Shown here: positions 16,084-25,117 of the stretch, one piece after another
Position numbering within the stretch: the stretch's first letter is position 1
How the letters are laid out: each line of letters begins with the position of its first letter
Origin: Aedoeadaptatus coli
Lineage (GTDB): Bacteria; Bacillota; Clostridia; Tissierellales; Peptoniphilaceae
Direction of reading: 5' to 3'
Assembly (NCBI RefSeq): GCF_900343085.1
Contig: NZ_OPYI01000005.1
Coordinates: 1 to 64,000 of the forward strand
DNA length: 64,000 nt
Notes under the pieces: generated by a model
Seen by the model: the letters and a program-made list of their open reading frames with translations, nothing else
Database searches by the model: none
Told to the model about the DNA's origin: nothing
Translations under genes and position numbers: made by a program

Positions 16084-16125
16084 GTTGTCGCAACAACGTA
16101 CGTGTTGTTACGATTTTACTATAAT
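16084..16125 (+). promoter_or_regulatory. Fnr-type site and activator-dependent promoter of the bicupin gene
   Basis: GTTGT-CGCA-ACAAC (16084-16097) has the 5-4-5 layout of an Fnr box. A perfect TATAAT lies at 16120-16125 with no -35 box at the right distance. With transcription starting 7 bases past TATAAT, the site centre (16090.5) falls near -41.5, the class II activator position. A second inverted repeat, AACAAC-N6-GTTGTT (16092-16109), overlaps it. Confidence 0.65.
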
Positions 16126-16155
16126 ACAAGTAGAAAAGCGAGAGAGGAGGAAAAA

Positions 16156-16830
16156 ATGATGAACGACATGGAGGTCAACGAAGAGAAAACCCTTGGCAAA
16201 GTCTTTTCCATAGGAAAGGAGAATCCGCCGATTCCTGGATGCACCGTCTCAAAAACCTTCGGCGGCGATAGTGGGATCACGTATTTTTCCCTGGCCGAGC
16301 ATACCGACATCAGCGCGGAAATCTATCCCTATCATAAATTATTGATCGTGGCGGAGGGAAGCGTGGAGGTTTACGAAAACGACGGCTTTTCGCAAAAGCT
16401 GCGCGCCGGAGAATGCATCTTAACAGAAACGGACGTCCCCGTGGGCATGCGGACGGCAGAGGGCAGTGTATATACGGAAGTAGCAATAGGAAAGGAGAGC
16501 AGGATGAACGAATTAGTTAAAGCAGGAGAAGTTTTTAAACTGGAAGACCTTGTTCCTTATGCAGAAGACAAAATCGTCAACATGGACGTGGTGCATAATG
16601 ACAAAATGAAACTTGTGGTGATGGCCTTTGATGAAGGCACGGGCCTTTCGGAGCACGCCGCCCCCGGCGAGGCAATCGTCTTTGCGTTGGACGGCGAGGC
16701 TGTGATCGGATACGAGGGGGAGGATCACGCCATTCGTGCCGGCGAAAATTTTCACTTTGCAAAGGGCGGTCTCCACGCAGTAAAAGCGACGAAGAAGTTT
16801 AAGATGGCGCTTCTTCTTACCTTGGAATAA
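16156..16830 (+). CDS. Bicupin (two cupin domains)
   Basis: 224 residues with two small beta-barrel domains (about 35-110 and 130-220). The second has the pattern LSEHAAPGEAIVFALDGEAV ... AIRAGENFHFAKGGLHAV, giving two His and one Glu that could bind a metal; the first (YPYHKLLIVAEGSVEV) has fewer ligands. GGAGG precedes ATG-ATG at 16156; an earlier in-frame start lies upstream of the promoter -10 box and is not used. The divergent Crp/Fnr gene and the Fnr-type site at -41.5 suggest it is induced by redox or nitrosative stress. The substrate is unknown. Confidence 0.88.
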   Translation: MMNDMEVNEEKTLGKVFSIGKENPPIPGCTVSKTFGGDSGITYFSLAEHTDISAEIYPYHKLLIVAEGSVEVYENDGFSQKLRAGECILTETDVPVGMRTAEGSVYTEVAIGKESRMNELVKAGEVFKLEDLVPYAEDKIVNMDVVHNDKMKLVVMAFDEGTGLSEHAAPGEAIVFALDGEAVIGYEGEDHAIRAGENFHFAKGGLHAVKATKKFKMALLLTLE

Positions 16831-16860
16831 TAGGCGATAACCGTACCACAATGAAACAAA

Positions 16861-16915
16861 AAAATCAAAACACTCCGGAATGGGGGATTACCCTAAACCG
16901 GAGTGTTTTGATTTT
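16861..16915. terminator. Bidirectional terminator between bicupin and lipoprotein genes
   Basis: A perfect 18-bp stem (AAAATCAAAACACTCCGG and its complement) serves both converging units. Confidence 0.95.
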
Positions 16916-16942
16916 ATAGAAGGAAACAAGTTTGCGGTTTAT

Positions 16943-18047
16943 TTATTCACCGGATTCGGGGGAACCGGTGAATTCAGCGCTCTTTGCAATGGCCGCCGCC
17001 ATATCGATGATCTTTTGTTTGTTCTTTTCATCGGTTTTGTCGGCGTCGTTCTCGCTGTCGATAAAGGTGAACATATCGAGAACGAGGTGTTGTTTCACTT
17101 TGTCTTCGGGAATCTCGATCACCACTTCATCTTTGATATTTTCTTGATTGAAGCGCATCGCCGCTTCATAGTCGGCGATTTTCATGACCTCGAATCCTTC
17201 TTCCTTGTAAGGATCCTCATTATTGACAAAGTGCTCATTGATGTAGGATTTGCCGTCACTTTCTTCAGGATTGTGCATGAAATCGCGAATCAATTCGATG
17301 CGGTAGACGACGGAGGGGTTTTCGGGGCTTTCGTATTTAAAGCGGACCACTAAGCCGTTGTCATCCACAAATTCTTCGACCTTGATTGCGCTGCTTTCAA
17401 AGGGAATTTCAAAGGGCCATTTCACCTGATGGGTGCCGGTGTAGGCTGCATCGGAATAGTCCGGCTTGCCCTCGTACTCGCTGTCGTATTTCAGGCTGTT
17501 CAGAATCGTCTTTTCAATTTTGTCGAAAAGTTCTTTGTCGGGCTCTTGGCCTTCCTCGAGTTCGCCGTTCGGCAAGATAATAAATCGAACGACATGGTAG
17601 CCGTTCAAATACTTGTCCAGGCAAGTGACGTAAGCATTGTAGTCGCCGTCGCCTGTGGTTTTAAGCCATCGCATGCCCGAATCGGATTCCACCACGCTCT
17701 GGCTGTCGTCCACGGGCTCTTCTCCCTTCGATGACTATTTTCTTATAGAATGTATCTTCGGCGGAGAGTTGTGCCTGGACGCTCCAGCTGTTGGTGCCGT
17801 CTAAACCGTCGCCTTTGGGATAGTAGCTGATATCTTCCGAGGTCGTGCCGAATTGATGATCCACCACGTCCCAATCCTCTTCGCTACCGGGGAGATTAAA
17901 GGACACCTCCGTGCCGACGCGGTCGTTTCTGATTTTGAATTCAGTGACCTGATCTTTTCCGCTATCGCAGGCGGAGAGGGTCAAGAGCAGCGCCATGACG
18001 AAAGCGCAGGGCACCGCTTTTTTCAAGGCCGTAAAACGCATCTTCAT
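16943..18047 (-). pseudogene. Lipoprotein gene with a frameshift
   Basis: Two minus-strand frames together make one lipoprotein of about 367 residues. The N-terminal frame (18047 down to about 17720) has a signal peptide with lipobox LTLSACDSG. The C-terminal frame (17713 down to 16943) has no start signal of its own. Reading through, ...KKIVIEG should continue as EEPVDDSQSVVESDSG, but one extra base at about 17716-17730 (in GGGAGAAGAG on the minus strand) puts the first frame into RRARGRQ and a stop. The start at 18047 (ATG) has GGGAGGA at the right distance. It may be a true mutation, a slip site or a sequencing error. No known domain was recognised; acidic, surface-exposed. Confidence 0.75.
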
Positions 18048-18344
18048 GTTCAAATCCTCCCTTCAAACAGTTATGGTTTCCGTAACGGATGTCTTTTGAG
18101 TTTATATAAATTATAGGGGCAAGGATGTTTATTTACATCACACGAAAGTGTGAGGTTTGAAAATATCTGTCTGCAGAAACGAAAATGCTTCCTTAAAGTA
18201 CTTGGAGAGTTTCGATCTTGATTTATGGTAGAATGATTGGATGAGGTGATGAGACGGCCGAATCCGTTTATTTTATGGCGATAGAGGCTTGATGTTTTTT
18301 AATACGGGTATACAAAAAATAATAATATTTGGAGGTATAGAAAA

Positions 18345-18377
18345 ATGATTAACACAAAGAACACAAGAAACAGATAA
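18345..18377 (+). CDS. Leader peptide MINTKNTRNR upstream of the ABC-F gene
   Basis: A ten-codon frame with GGAGGT 8 bases before its ATG, ending in TAA 39 bases before the ABC-F start. A hairpin (18378-18397) and the ABC-F ribosome site follow. This is the layout of antibiotic-induced attenuators of erm, vga and related genes. The peptide begins like the main protein (both MIN). Confidence 0.7.
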   Translation: MINTKNTRNR

Positions 18378-18416
18378 GAGAGGAAAGAAATCCTCTCAAA
18401 AATCAAAGGAGGATTT
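18378..18416 (+). promoter_or_regulatory. Attenuator with two competing stems
   Basis: Stem 1: GAGAGGA (18378-18384) with TCCTCTC (18391-18397). Stem 2: AAATCCTC (18388-18395) with GAGGATTT (18409-18416), which hides the ribosome site AAAGGAGG. They share the central strand, so only one can form. A ribosome on the leader stop would block stem 1 and favour stem 2; one stalled earlier would leave stem 1 and expose the ribosome site. Confidence 0.6.
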
Positions 18417-20021
18417 ATGATAAATATAAACAACTTAAGAAAGATATTGCCTGATAAACAACCACTTGAAATCAATAGCTTATCGATTAACGAGAACGAT
18501 AAAATTGCTCTGATCGGGGACAACGGTGCGGGTAAAACAACACTATTTCGACTTATTTTAGGGTTTGATAAGGAATATACGGGGATAGTAAATGTCGACG
18601 GAGATTTGGACTATCTATTGAATGATGGTGTTGAAGACAAATATATTTCCAATGAAATTTATTCTAAGGCAAAACTAAATATTGACGAGAGGTATAGCCC
18701 GGGAGAATTTAGAAGATTAAAGCTTTTCGATCTATTGTCTGATGATTTTAAGTTTCTCTTAATGGATGAGCCAACATCACATTTAGACATCGTGCAAAAA
18801 GAGAAAATAATACAGAAATTAAATTCAAGAAAGATGGGATACCTGATCATTTCGCACGATCGTGACTTTATTAATAAAACCTGCAATAAGATTTTAGAAT
18901 TATCAGATGGAAAGATTGAAGAGTATAATGGAGACTATCAATTTTACCTTGAAGAAAGAGAAAAAAGGCAAAAATTCAAAGAAAAAGAATATACAAACTA
19001 TATAAGAGAAAAAAGAAGGCTTGAAAACCTAGCAGTTAATATAAAGGAACAGGCGTCAAAAGTTAGAACCACACCTAAAAGAATGGGAAATTCAGAAGCC
19101 AGACTTCATAAGATGGGCGGTCAGGAAAACAAGAAGAAACTTGATAAGCAAGTAAAGTCAGTGGAGTCAAGAATACATCAACTTGACGCGAAAGAAAAAC
19201 CAAAGGAAGGAGAGGACATAAAGTTATCTGTGCCGGATAATAAACGGATTCACTCTAAAGTATTAATAAGGGCAGAAAATTTAAATAAAGCGTTTAATAG
19301 AAAAGTTCTATTTGAGAAGTCAGAATTTACAATAGAAAACAATTCCAAGGTGGCGCTTATCGGCGATAATGGTAGTGGGAAAACCACTCTATTAAAAATG
19401 ATTCTTAATAAAGAGAATATTTGGGTGCATCCGAATCTCAAAATTGGTTATTTAAGTCAGATGGATGAGACATTAGAGGAAGATAATAGTATTTTAGAGA
19501 ATGTACTGAATACAACTATCTATGATGAAACCCTGGCAAGGATTGTGCTTGCAAAATTGGGCTTTAGGAATAAAAATGCACATAAAATTATCGGAGTTTT
19601 AAGCGATGGCGAAAAAGCTAAAGTAAAATTAGCTAAAATTCTGACGGCTGACTTTAACTATCTTATTTTTGATGAGCCGACAAACTTTTTAGACATAAGA
19701 GCAATTGAAAGTTTAGAAAATCTATTGAAATCTTATGATAGACCATTTCTTTTTGTAACCCATGATGAAGAGTTTATAAATAACATAGCAAACAGTCTTT
19801 TAATCATTAAGGATGAAAGAATTACTGGTTTTAAAGGTGACTTACTACAATACAAAGAAAGAAAGAATAAATTCAACAAGAGCGATAATGGGGAAAAATT
19901 ATTGCGCGATTTCAGGCTATCTACTATCAATTCTAGATTGGCAATGGATATATCTAAAACTGAGAGAGAAAAGTTGGAGGAAGAGTATAAAAAACTTCTT
20001 AAAAAACAAGATGAATCTTGA
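18417..20021 (+). CDS. ABC-F ribosomal protection protein (Vga/Lsa-like antibiotic resistance)
   Basis: 534 residues, two ATPase domains joined by a linker, no membrane segments. NBD1 has Walker A GDNGAGKT (about 35-42), signature-like YSPGEFRRLKL and Walker B LLMDEPTSHLD; NBD2 has GDNGSGKT, LSDGEKAKVKL and LIFDEPTNFLD. The linker NIKEQASKVRTTPKRMGNSE is typical of Vga/Lsa-type proteins, which dislodge lincosamides, pleuromutilins and streptogramin A from the ribosome. A cytosolic protein acting on the 50S subunit. The gene is visibly richer in A and T than its neighbours, with different codon choice, so acquisition by transfer is likely. The leader peptide points to drug induction. The exact drug range cannot be told. 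Confidence 0.88.
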   Translation: MININNLRKILPDKQPLEINSLSINENDKIALIGDNGAGKTTLFRLILGFDKEYTGIVNVDGDLDYLLNDGVEDKYISNEIYSKAKLNIDERYSPGEFRRLKLFDLLSDDFKFLLMDEPTSHLDIVQKEKIIQKLNSRKMGYLIISHDRDFINKTCNKILELSDGKIEEYNGDYQFYLEEREKRQKFKEKEYTNYIREKRRLENLAVNIKEQASKVRTTPKRMGNSEARLHKMGGQENKKKLDKQVKSVESRIHQLDAKEKPKEGEDIKLSVPDNKRIHSKVLIRAENLNKAFNRKVLFEKSEFTIENNSKVALIGDNGSGKTTLLKMILNKENIWVHPNLKIGYLSQMDETLEEDNSILENVLNTTIYDETLARIVLAKLGFRNKNAHKIIGVLSDGEKAKVKLAKILTADFNYLIFDEPTNFLDIRAIESLENLLKSYDRPFLFVTHDEEFINNIANSLLIIKDERITGFKGDLLQYKERKNKFNKSDNGEKLLRDFRLSTINSRLAMDISKTEREKLEEEYKKLLKKQDES

Positions 20022-20061
20022 AATAATAAATCACGTATCTACTTGCGCACACTTTAAGTCA

Positions 20062-20099
20062 ACATAATCGTAAGCATATTGCTTTCTCGATTATGTTTT
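20062..20099 (+). terminator. Terminator after the ABC-F gene
   Basis: ACATAATCG (20062-20070) pairs with CGATTATGT (20088-20096), followed by TTTA; a nested AAGCATATTGCTT pairing adds stability. Confidence 0.7.
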
Positions 20100-20178
20100 A
20101 CATAAGAAGCCTTCCATACCGCTTTATAGATTATAATAAAGCAAAGTGGATATATTTTTATTTAAAGGAGGCGATGGT

Positions 20179-21627
20179 ATGAAAAAAAATTCGAAGCTGT
20201 TGATGCTCTTTTTGGCGGCGGTACTCCTCGCAGGATGCGCAAACAATTCCATGGGGTCAGGAAAGAACGACGCAAATCGCGGAAATGCGGCGGCGAATGG
20301 CGGCGCCTCAAAGGCAGTGGCCAAATTAAAGCCTGTTGAAGGGGCGACGATCGGATCCGTTTCTTATTATGTGGAAGACCGAGAGGTGTGGAAGGATTTC
20401 GTCGACGAGAAGTACTCGGCCTCCGCAAAGCGGGGCGTGCGCGGCATCCACGTGCCGCGGATTCTACTGGATTCCGAGGACGCAGCTGCGGCAAATAAGC
20501 AGATCGACGCCATGGTAAAACACATGAAAGACACCTACGCCGAGCACGAGAAGGAAATGGAAGGTTTCGATACGGGGATTTGCGCTTCTTTTTCCGCGTA
20601 TCAAGACGAGGATGTGTTGAGCGTCATGATCGAAAACTACGATATTTGGGAACAAGGGGCGGCTCATTACACCGTGTTTAACTTCTCTCTCCCCGACGGA
20701 AAGTTTATGGACGACGATGCTCTTATGAAGCATTTCGGCGTGGAGAAGGGCGAGCTTTCGGGCCTCATTGAAAACAGCTTGGTGGAAGCCCAGGACTTGG
20801 ATACGAGCCTCTATTTCGGAGATGTCACCGATACGTCCTATTTCTACAATCCGAGCAGCTACACCGGCTTGGTTCTCAACAATCTGTGGGACAAAGGCGA
20901 GGCGCGGGATCGCCGAATCTTTTTGGACGAAGTGGGCGCACCCACCTTTGTCTGCGCCCAATCCATCGACCCGGACGAGGGACCGTGTCCGCCGCTTTTG
21001 AAACTGAGGGCAGACAAATTTGACGCGGATCCGCTTTCCGAGGTGTACGTAAGAATGGCGAGAAAACTCGGCGTCGATCCCGAGGATGAAAACCACAAGG
21101 CCTTTATCATTCACCTGGGCGCCGCCTTCGACGAAGCGAGCTTGAAGGAGACCCTGGCCAAATTGCACGCATGGACAGGCGTGTTCACAAATTGGGAAGA
21201 TCCGAACATGCTCATTTCCGTGAAAGAGAGCGAGGGCGGCGACAGGCCTTGTCTGAACGGGGAGGAATGCTACCTGGTCATTCCAAAGTACAAAAACGCC
21301 TCCGTCTCTCTGAAGGAACTTGAGATTTCAGAGGCTGGAAAGTTAAAGGAAGTGGACAATCCTTCTTTGGACACCCTCGGCACCACCGGCGCCACATTTA
21401 TCTGCCAAAACATCAGCGAAACGGCGCCAAACGGCAAGATCACCATTCGCTTCAGAGACGATATCACGGCATTCTCCCCTTCCATCAGTTTGAAGGACGG
21501 AAGCATGATGCTGCCCGATGAAGTCACCGACGCGGAGGCCGTTCTCAATTGGAAGGATCTCGTGGAAGAAGAGGGCTATTCCAATCTGATGTTTAAGCGT
21601 TTCATGTCCGTTATGGGCAAGGGCTAA
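20179..21627 (+). CDS. Lipoprotein of unknown function (possible RsiV/DUF3298-like fold)
   Basis: 482 residues. Signal peptide with lipobox LLAGCANNS (Cys at about residue 20), then a Gly/Ala/Asn-rich linker. The part from about 60 to 240 (VPRILLDSEDAAAANKQIDA, then GAAHYTVFNFSLPDGKFMDD) recalls the DUF4163/DUF3298 pattern of extracytoplasmic domains in RsiV and PdaC; this is a weak resemblance. The rest is not recognised. Start at 20179 with AAAGGAGG upstream. It faces outward, anchored to the membrane. The bases after the stop can be read in another frame as W-E-L-R-D-D-G-T-Y-D, which may be a remnant of an extra domain. Confidence 0.75.
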   Translation: MKKNSKLLMLFLAAVLLAGCANNSMGSGKNDANRGNAAANGGASKAVAKLKPVEGATIGSVSYYVEDREVWKDFVDEKYSASAKRGVRGIHVPRILLDSEDAAAANKQIDAMVKHMKDTYAEHEKEMEGFDTGICASFSAYQDEDVLSVMIENYDIWEQGAAHYTVFNFSLPDGKFMDDDALMKHFGVEKGELSGLIENSLVEAQDLDTSLYFGDVTDTSYFYNPSSYTGLVLNNLWDKGEARDRRIFLDEVGAPTFVCAQSIDPDEGPCPPLLKLRADKFDADPLSEVYVRMARKLGVDPEDENHKAFIIHLGAAFDEASLKETLAKLHAWTGVFTNWEDPNMLISVKESEGGDRPCLNGEECYLVIPKYKNASVSLKELEISEAGKLKEVDNPSLDTLGTTGATFICQNISETAPNGKITIRFRDDITAFSPSISLKDGSMMLPDEVTDAEAVLNWKDLVEEEGYSNLMFKRFMSVMGKG

Positions 21628-21866
21628 TCGATCGTGGGAATTGAGAGACGACGGCACCTACGATACGACCGGCGAGTTTTCAATCTTCTCCTTTAATTTT
21701 TTGTAGGGAAATGGAAGCTTGTCGAAAATTTCGGACAAGAGAACGCTCATCTTTAAGACTGCTTGGGAGGAGCGTGCCGGAAGTCAAGTGATATATTGTA
21801 TCAAAAATGTGGTTTTTCATCTCCGTAGGGTATAAATCTAAAAACCCAAAAAGGAGATGAAGAATC

Positions 21867-22142
21867 ATGAACTTTGAAAATATAAAATCACTGAAAATCA
21901 TACTCCCTTTAATTGTGATTGTTGCGACCATGTTTTATGTTATTATAAAGGCGGTAAAGCAATCGAAAAGCGGGGTCGCAACAGAAAAGAAGACTTACTT
22001 CGTCGAAGGTATGGCGACGGGAATGGCGCTTGGCGCCGCCGTTGCAGTTTCCTTGGGACGAGAAAATATACCCATGGGAATTTCTGTGGGCATGCTACTG
22101 GGCATGGCGGCGGGAATGAACATGAAGAAAAAAGAGAAATAA
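21867..22142 (+). CDS. Small membrane protein with glycine-zipper segment
   Basis: 91 residues with an N-terminal membrane segment (ILPLIVIVATMFYVIIKAV, about 11-29) and a C-terminal glycine-rich membrane hairpin (GMATGMALGAAVAVSLG ... GMLLGMAAGMN, about 48-85) with regular G-x-x-x-G spacing. Ends in KKKEK. AAAGGAG precedes the ATG. The function is unknown; glycine-zipper segments pack or oligomerise in membranes. It stands alone with its own terminator. Confidence 0.75.
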   Translation: MNFENIKSLKIILPLIVIVATMFYVIIKAVKQSKSGVATEKKTYFVEGMATGMALGAAVAVSLGRENIPMGISVGMLLGMAAGMNMKKKEK

Positions 22143-22153
22143 ATGAAGCGAAT

Positions 22154-22192
22154 CCCGACATGGCCTATCTTCCCTTGCCGTGTCGGGTTTTT
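22154..22192 (+). terminator. Terminator after the small membrane protein gene
   Basis: CCCGACATGGC / GCCGTGTCGGG followed by TTTTT; one G-U pair. Confidence 0.9.
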
Positions 22193-22247
22193 GATTCGTC
22201 AAAGAGATGTACGAGCGTTGAAAATAAAAGAAAATGCGGAGGTCAAG

Positions 22248-23162
22248 TTGTTATCAAAAAAGAGAAATGCCGTACTATTAAGTATCCTTGCCATGCTTTT
22301 GTGGGGAAGCGCCATCCCCTTAATTAAATCCACCTTTACGGAGCTGGGCATCGGCCAAGGGGACGCGGGACTAAAAATACTGGTGGCGGGGATTCGGTTT
22401 CTGTTGGCCGGTTTTTTGACCCTCGTCTATTTTAAAATCAGCGAAAAGGGGCGGCCCATCGCCTTTAAAAAAGTTAATTGGAAATTTGTCGTGATCCTGG
22501 CCTTGATTCAAACGTCCTTGCAATATATTTTCTATTACATCGGCCTATCCCATGTGGCCGGCGTGAAATCGTCGATCATCCAATCCACCAATGCCTTTCT
22601 CGTCGTGTTGATTTCGGCGATTCTGATCCCGAACGAAAAGGTGAACCCGAATATTCTCATCGCCCTGATCTTGGGGACCGCGGGCATCATTATTTCCAAC
22701 GGACCGGCGGAAGCAACGGGCGGCATTCGCTTTGCCGGGGAAGGCTTCGTGCTCATCGCCACCACATTAAACGCCCTGGCCTCGGTAATGATTCGAAAGT
22801 ACGGAAAAGGCGTCAATTCCTTTATCCTCACGTCCTTTCAATTTATGATCGGTGCCGTGGTGCTCATCCTTTTGGGGCTCGCCATCGCCGGCCGGCCCTT
22901 GGCCTTGACGCCGAAAGCGTGCCTCATGATTTTATACGGCTCCTTTATCTCGGCGACCTCCTTTTCCATCTGGACCTCGGTGCTCCAGCGCTACAACGCC
23001 AACGAATTCGGCGTTTACAAACTGTTTATACCGATCTTCGGCTCCCTTCTGTCGGTCATCGTATTAGGCGAGACATTTACCCTAAATATGGCCGTGGGCT
23101 TGGCCCTGGTCCTCCTCGGCTCCTTTATCCTGAACAAGAAAAAAATATGTTTCGGAAAGTAG
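22248..23162 (+). CDS. DMT superfamily transporter (EamA)
   Basis: 304 residues, ten predicted membrane segments in two EamA repeats (LLSILAMLLWGSAIPLIKS at the start; second repeat from about 155, LIATTLNALASVMIRKYG). The family exports metabolites such as amino acids or drugs; the substrate is not predictable. I place the start at TTG 22248, preceded by GGAGGT (spacing 4); no ATG is usable and earlier in-frame sequence runs back through the terminator at 22154-22192. Another TTG at 22218 lacks a ribosome site. Confidence 0.88.
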   Translation: MLSKKRNAVLLSILAMLLWGSAIPLIKSTFTELGIGQGDAGLKILVAGIRFLLAGFLTLVYFKISEKGRPIAFKKVNWKFVVILALIQTSLQYIFYYIGLSHVAGVKSSIIQSTNAFLVVLISAILIPNEKVNPNILIALILGTAGIIISNGPAEATGGIRFAGEGFVLIATTLNALASVMIRKYGKGVNSFILTSFQFMIGAVVLILLGLAIAGRPLALTPKACLMILYGSFISATSFSIWTSVLQRYNANEFGVYKLFIPIFGSLLSVIVLGETFTLNMAVGLALVLLGSFILNKKKICFGK

Positions 23163-23332
23163 AAAAGATCGGCGTCGGCCATGAAGCAGACGTCGATTTT
23201 TTGCGTTGCCCGAATGTCGGATACAGGCTTTAGAAAAGCATTGAAGCTGTTCTGAAATTGACGAAGATTTTACGCCCCCATGACATGGGGAACAGACTTC
23301 AAGAATAAAATGGGCATAAGGAGGGGTGTCGG

Positions 23333-25117
23333 ATGAAAAAAATACTCAGCTTGGCCTTGGTGTTCAGCTTGATCTTTACTTTCGCTCTCTCGCCACAAGC
23401 TTCGGCGGAAGGGGCTGAAAAAACGCTTCCTTCGGGTCTGGCGAACGGGGATCTTCCCACGGCAATCGAAGGGTATGTTAGCGACCACGAGAAAACCACC
23501 TGCGGCTTGAATGTTCTCGTCTACGATCGTGACGGGACGATCTACGAAAATGCTTTCGGCTACGCCGACAAAGAAAAAAAGCTTGCCACCAATGAGGACA
23601 CGGTGTACGAATGGGGATCCGTCTCCAAACTCATGGTTTGGGTCAGCGTCATGCAACTGGTCGAAGAAGGGAAAATCGATCTGAATGCGGACATTCAAAC
23701 ATACTTGCCTGAGGGTTTTCTTACCAATCTGCGTTATGATAAGCCCATGACCATGGTCGATTTAATGAACCATCAGGCTGGTTTTCAAGATACTTATTTT
23801 ATTCAGACGGCGGATCCTTCCGAGTTGACATCCCTTGAAGCGACTTTAAGGACGAGGCAACCGAAGCAGGTGTATGCGCCGGGAGAACACACGGCCTATT
23901 CAAACTGGGGCGCGGCCTTGGCGGCTTACATCGTCCAACGGGTTTCCGGCATGGATTATGTCAGCTATGTACATGAACACATCTTTAAACCCCTCCATAT
24001 GGAGCATACCTCCATAAGCCCCAACTATGGGGACAACGAATGGGTGCATGACCGGCGAATGAAGTTGAAATGCTACGATACCGAAGGCGAAGCCATCGGC
24101 GGCGCCGGACTTTATTATATATTACTCTACCCGGCAGGCAGTGCAGCGGGTACCATCGAAGACCTCGGGAAATTTGCCCGGGCACTGACGCCCGATGAGG
24201 CCCACCCCTCGCCTCTGTTTAAAAAACAGGCGACTTTAAGAGAAATGGAAAGCCCCACGGCTTTTTACGGATCGACAGATGTGGAAAAAAATCTCCACGG
24301 ATTTTTCGCGAGCTACTACGGCGTTGAGACCCTCGGCCACGGCGGAAACACCTTCGGTTGCTCCTCCATGTTGCAGTTTGACCCTGTCAGCGGTGTGGGG
24401 ATGGTATTGATGACCAATCAAGCCCACGAAACCGTCTTTAATTACGATATGTATGAGCTGATTTACGGAAAGTTTGCCGACTCGCCCCTCGCCCGGGTGA
24501 AAAGAGAGGTACCGAAGGGTCTTTTGCTCAATACCCGCGGAATCATTGAAGGGCCCCTGTCTTTTTTGGGAGCCATGGGCGTGATCACCTACAGTGAAGA
24601 AGATTTGGACAATTGGTGGTACGAAGAAGATAAAACGGTGGAAACGCCCTTTTCAGACTTCACCTTGTCCACGGTTCAGGCGATCGCCAATCTAACGTGC
24701 ATGGTCCTTTTCATCCTTGCGGGCCTTTGCGGATTCGTAAAAATCGTCGGCGGACTTATCGTAGATTCCTTAATAAAGAAAAAGCGCCATGTTTCCGCCG
24801 ATTCGCTACGAAAGCACGCCTATGTCTTGTCGGGGTGGATGGCCCTTGCCCTTGCGAATCTCGTCATTCTTTTTGCGCGACTGAGCACCGGATACAGTAC
24901 GGGGAATATCGGAAGGCCGGAATCCTACATGATTCAAAGCGCGCTTTTCGGCGTGTTGGTTATTCTTATGGCACTGACGCTGTTTTTGGCACGAAAAAAT
25001 GCCTGCGGAAATGTGACAAAGAAAGAACGACGGAAATTTCTCATCACCGTGCTTTTGGCCATGGTCCAATGCATGGTCATCGTCACCTTTGAAATGTATA
25101 AATTTTGGGCGATCTAA
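23333..25117 (+). CDS. Secreted serine hydrolase (class C beta-lactamase/PBP4* type) with membrane tail
   Basis: 594 residues. A signal peptide (cleavage near PQASA, about 25) is followed by a beta-lactamase-fold domain (about 40-390) with SxxK as SVSK (residue 96 region), Y-x-N as YSN and HGG as GHGGNTFG, the three catalytic motifs. Four membrane segments follow (about 445-590: ANLTCMVLFILAGLCGFVKI and others). The domain faces outside the membrane. Members act as D-aminopeptidases, esterases or DD-peptidases. AAGGAGGGG lies before the ATG. Its TAA overlaps the ATG of the next gene (TAATG), so they are translationally coupled. Confidence 0.92.
   Translation: MKKILSLALVFSLIFTFALSPQASAEGAEKTLPSGLANGDLPTAIEGYVSDHEKTTCGLNVLVYDRDGTIYENAFGYADKEKKLATNEDTVYEWGSVSKLMVWVSVMQLVEEGKIDLNADIQTYLPEGFLTNLRYDKPMTMVDLMNHQAGFQDTYFIQTADPSELTSLEATLRTRQPKQVYAPGEHTAYSNWGAALAAYIVQRVSGMDYVSYVHEHIFKPLHMEHTSISPNYGDNEWVHDRRMKLKCYDTEGEAIGGAGLYYILLYPAGSAAGTIEDLGKFARALTPDEAHPSPLFKKQATLREMESPTAFYGSTDVEKNLHGFFASYYGVETLGHGGNTFGCSSMLQFDPVSGVGMVLMTNQAHETVFNYDMYELIYGKFADSPLARVKREVPKGLLLNTRGIIEGPLSFLGAMGVITYSEEDLDNWWYEEDKTVETPFSDFTLSTVQAIANLTCMVLFILAGLCGFVKIVGGLIVDSLIKKKRHVSADSLRKHAYVLSGWMALALANLVILFARLSTGYSTGNIGRPESYMIQSALFGVLVILMALTLFLARKNACGNVTKKERRKFLITVLLAMVQCMVIVTFEMYKFWAI

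Noticed and set aside
20334-21168. Minus-strand frame opposite the lipoprotein gene at 20179
   Set aside because: The plus-strand frame has a signal peptide, lipobox and ribosome site; the minus frame has none.
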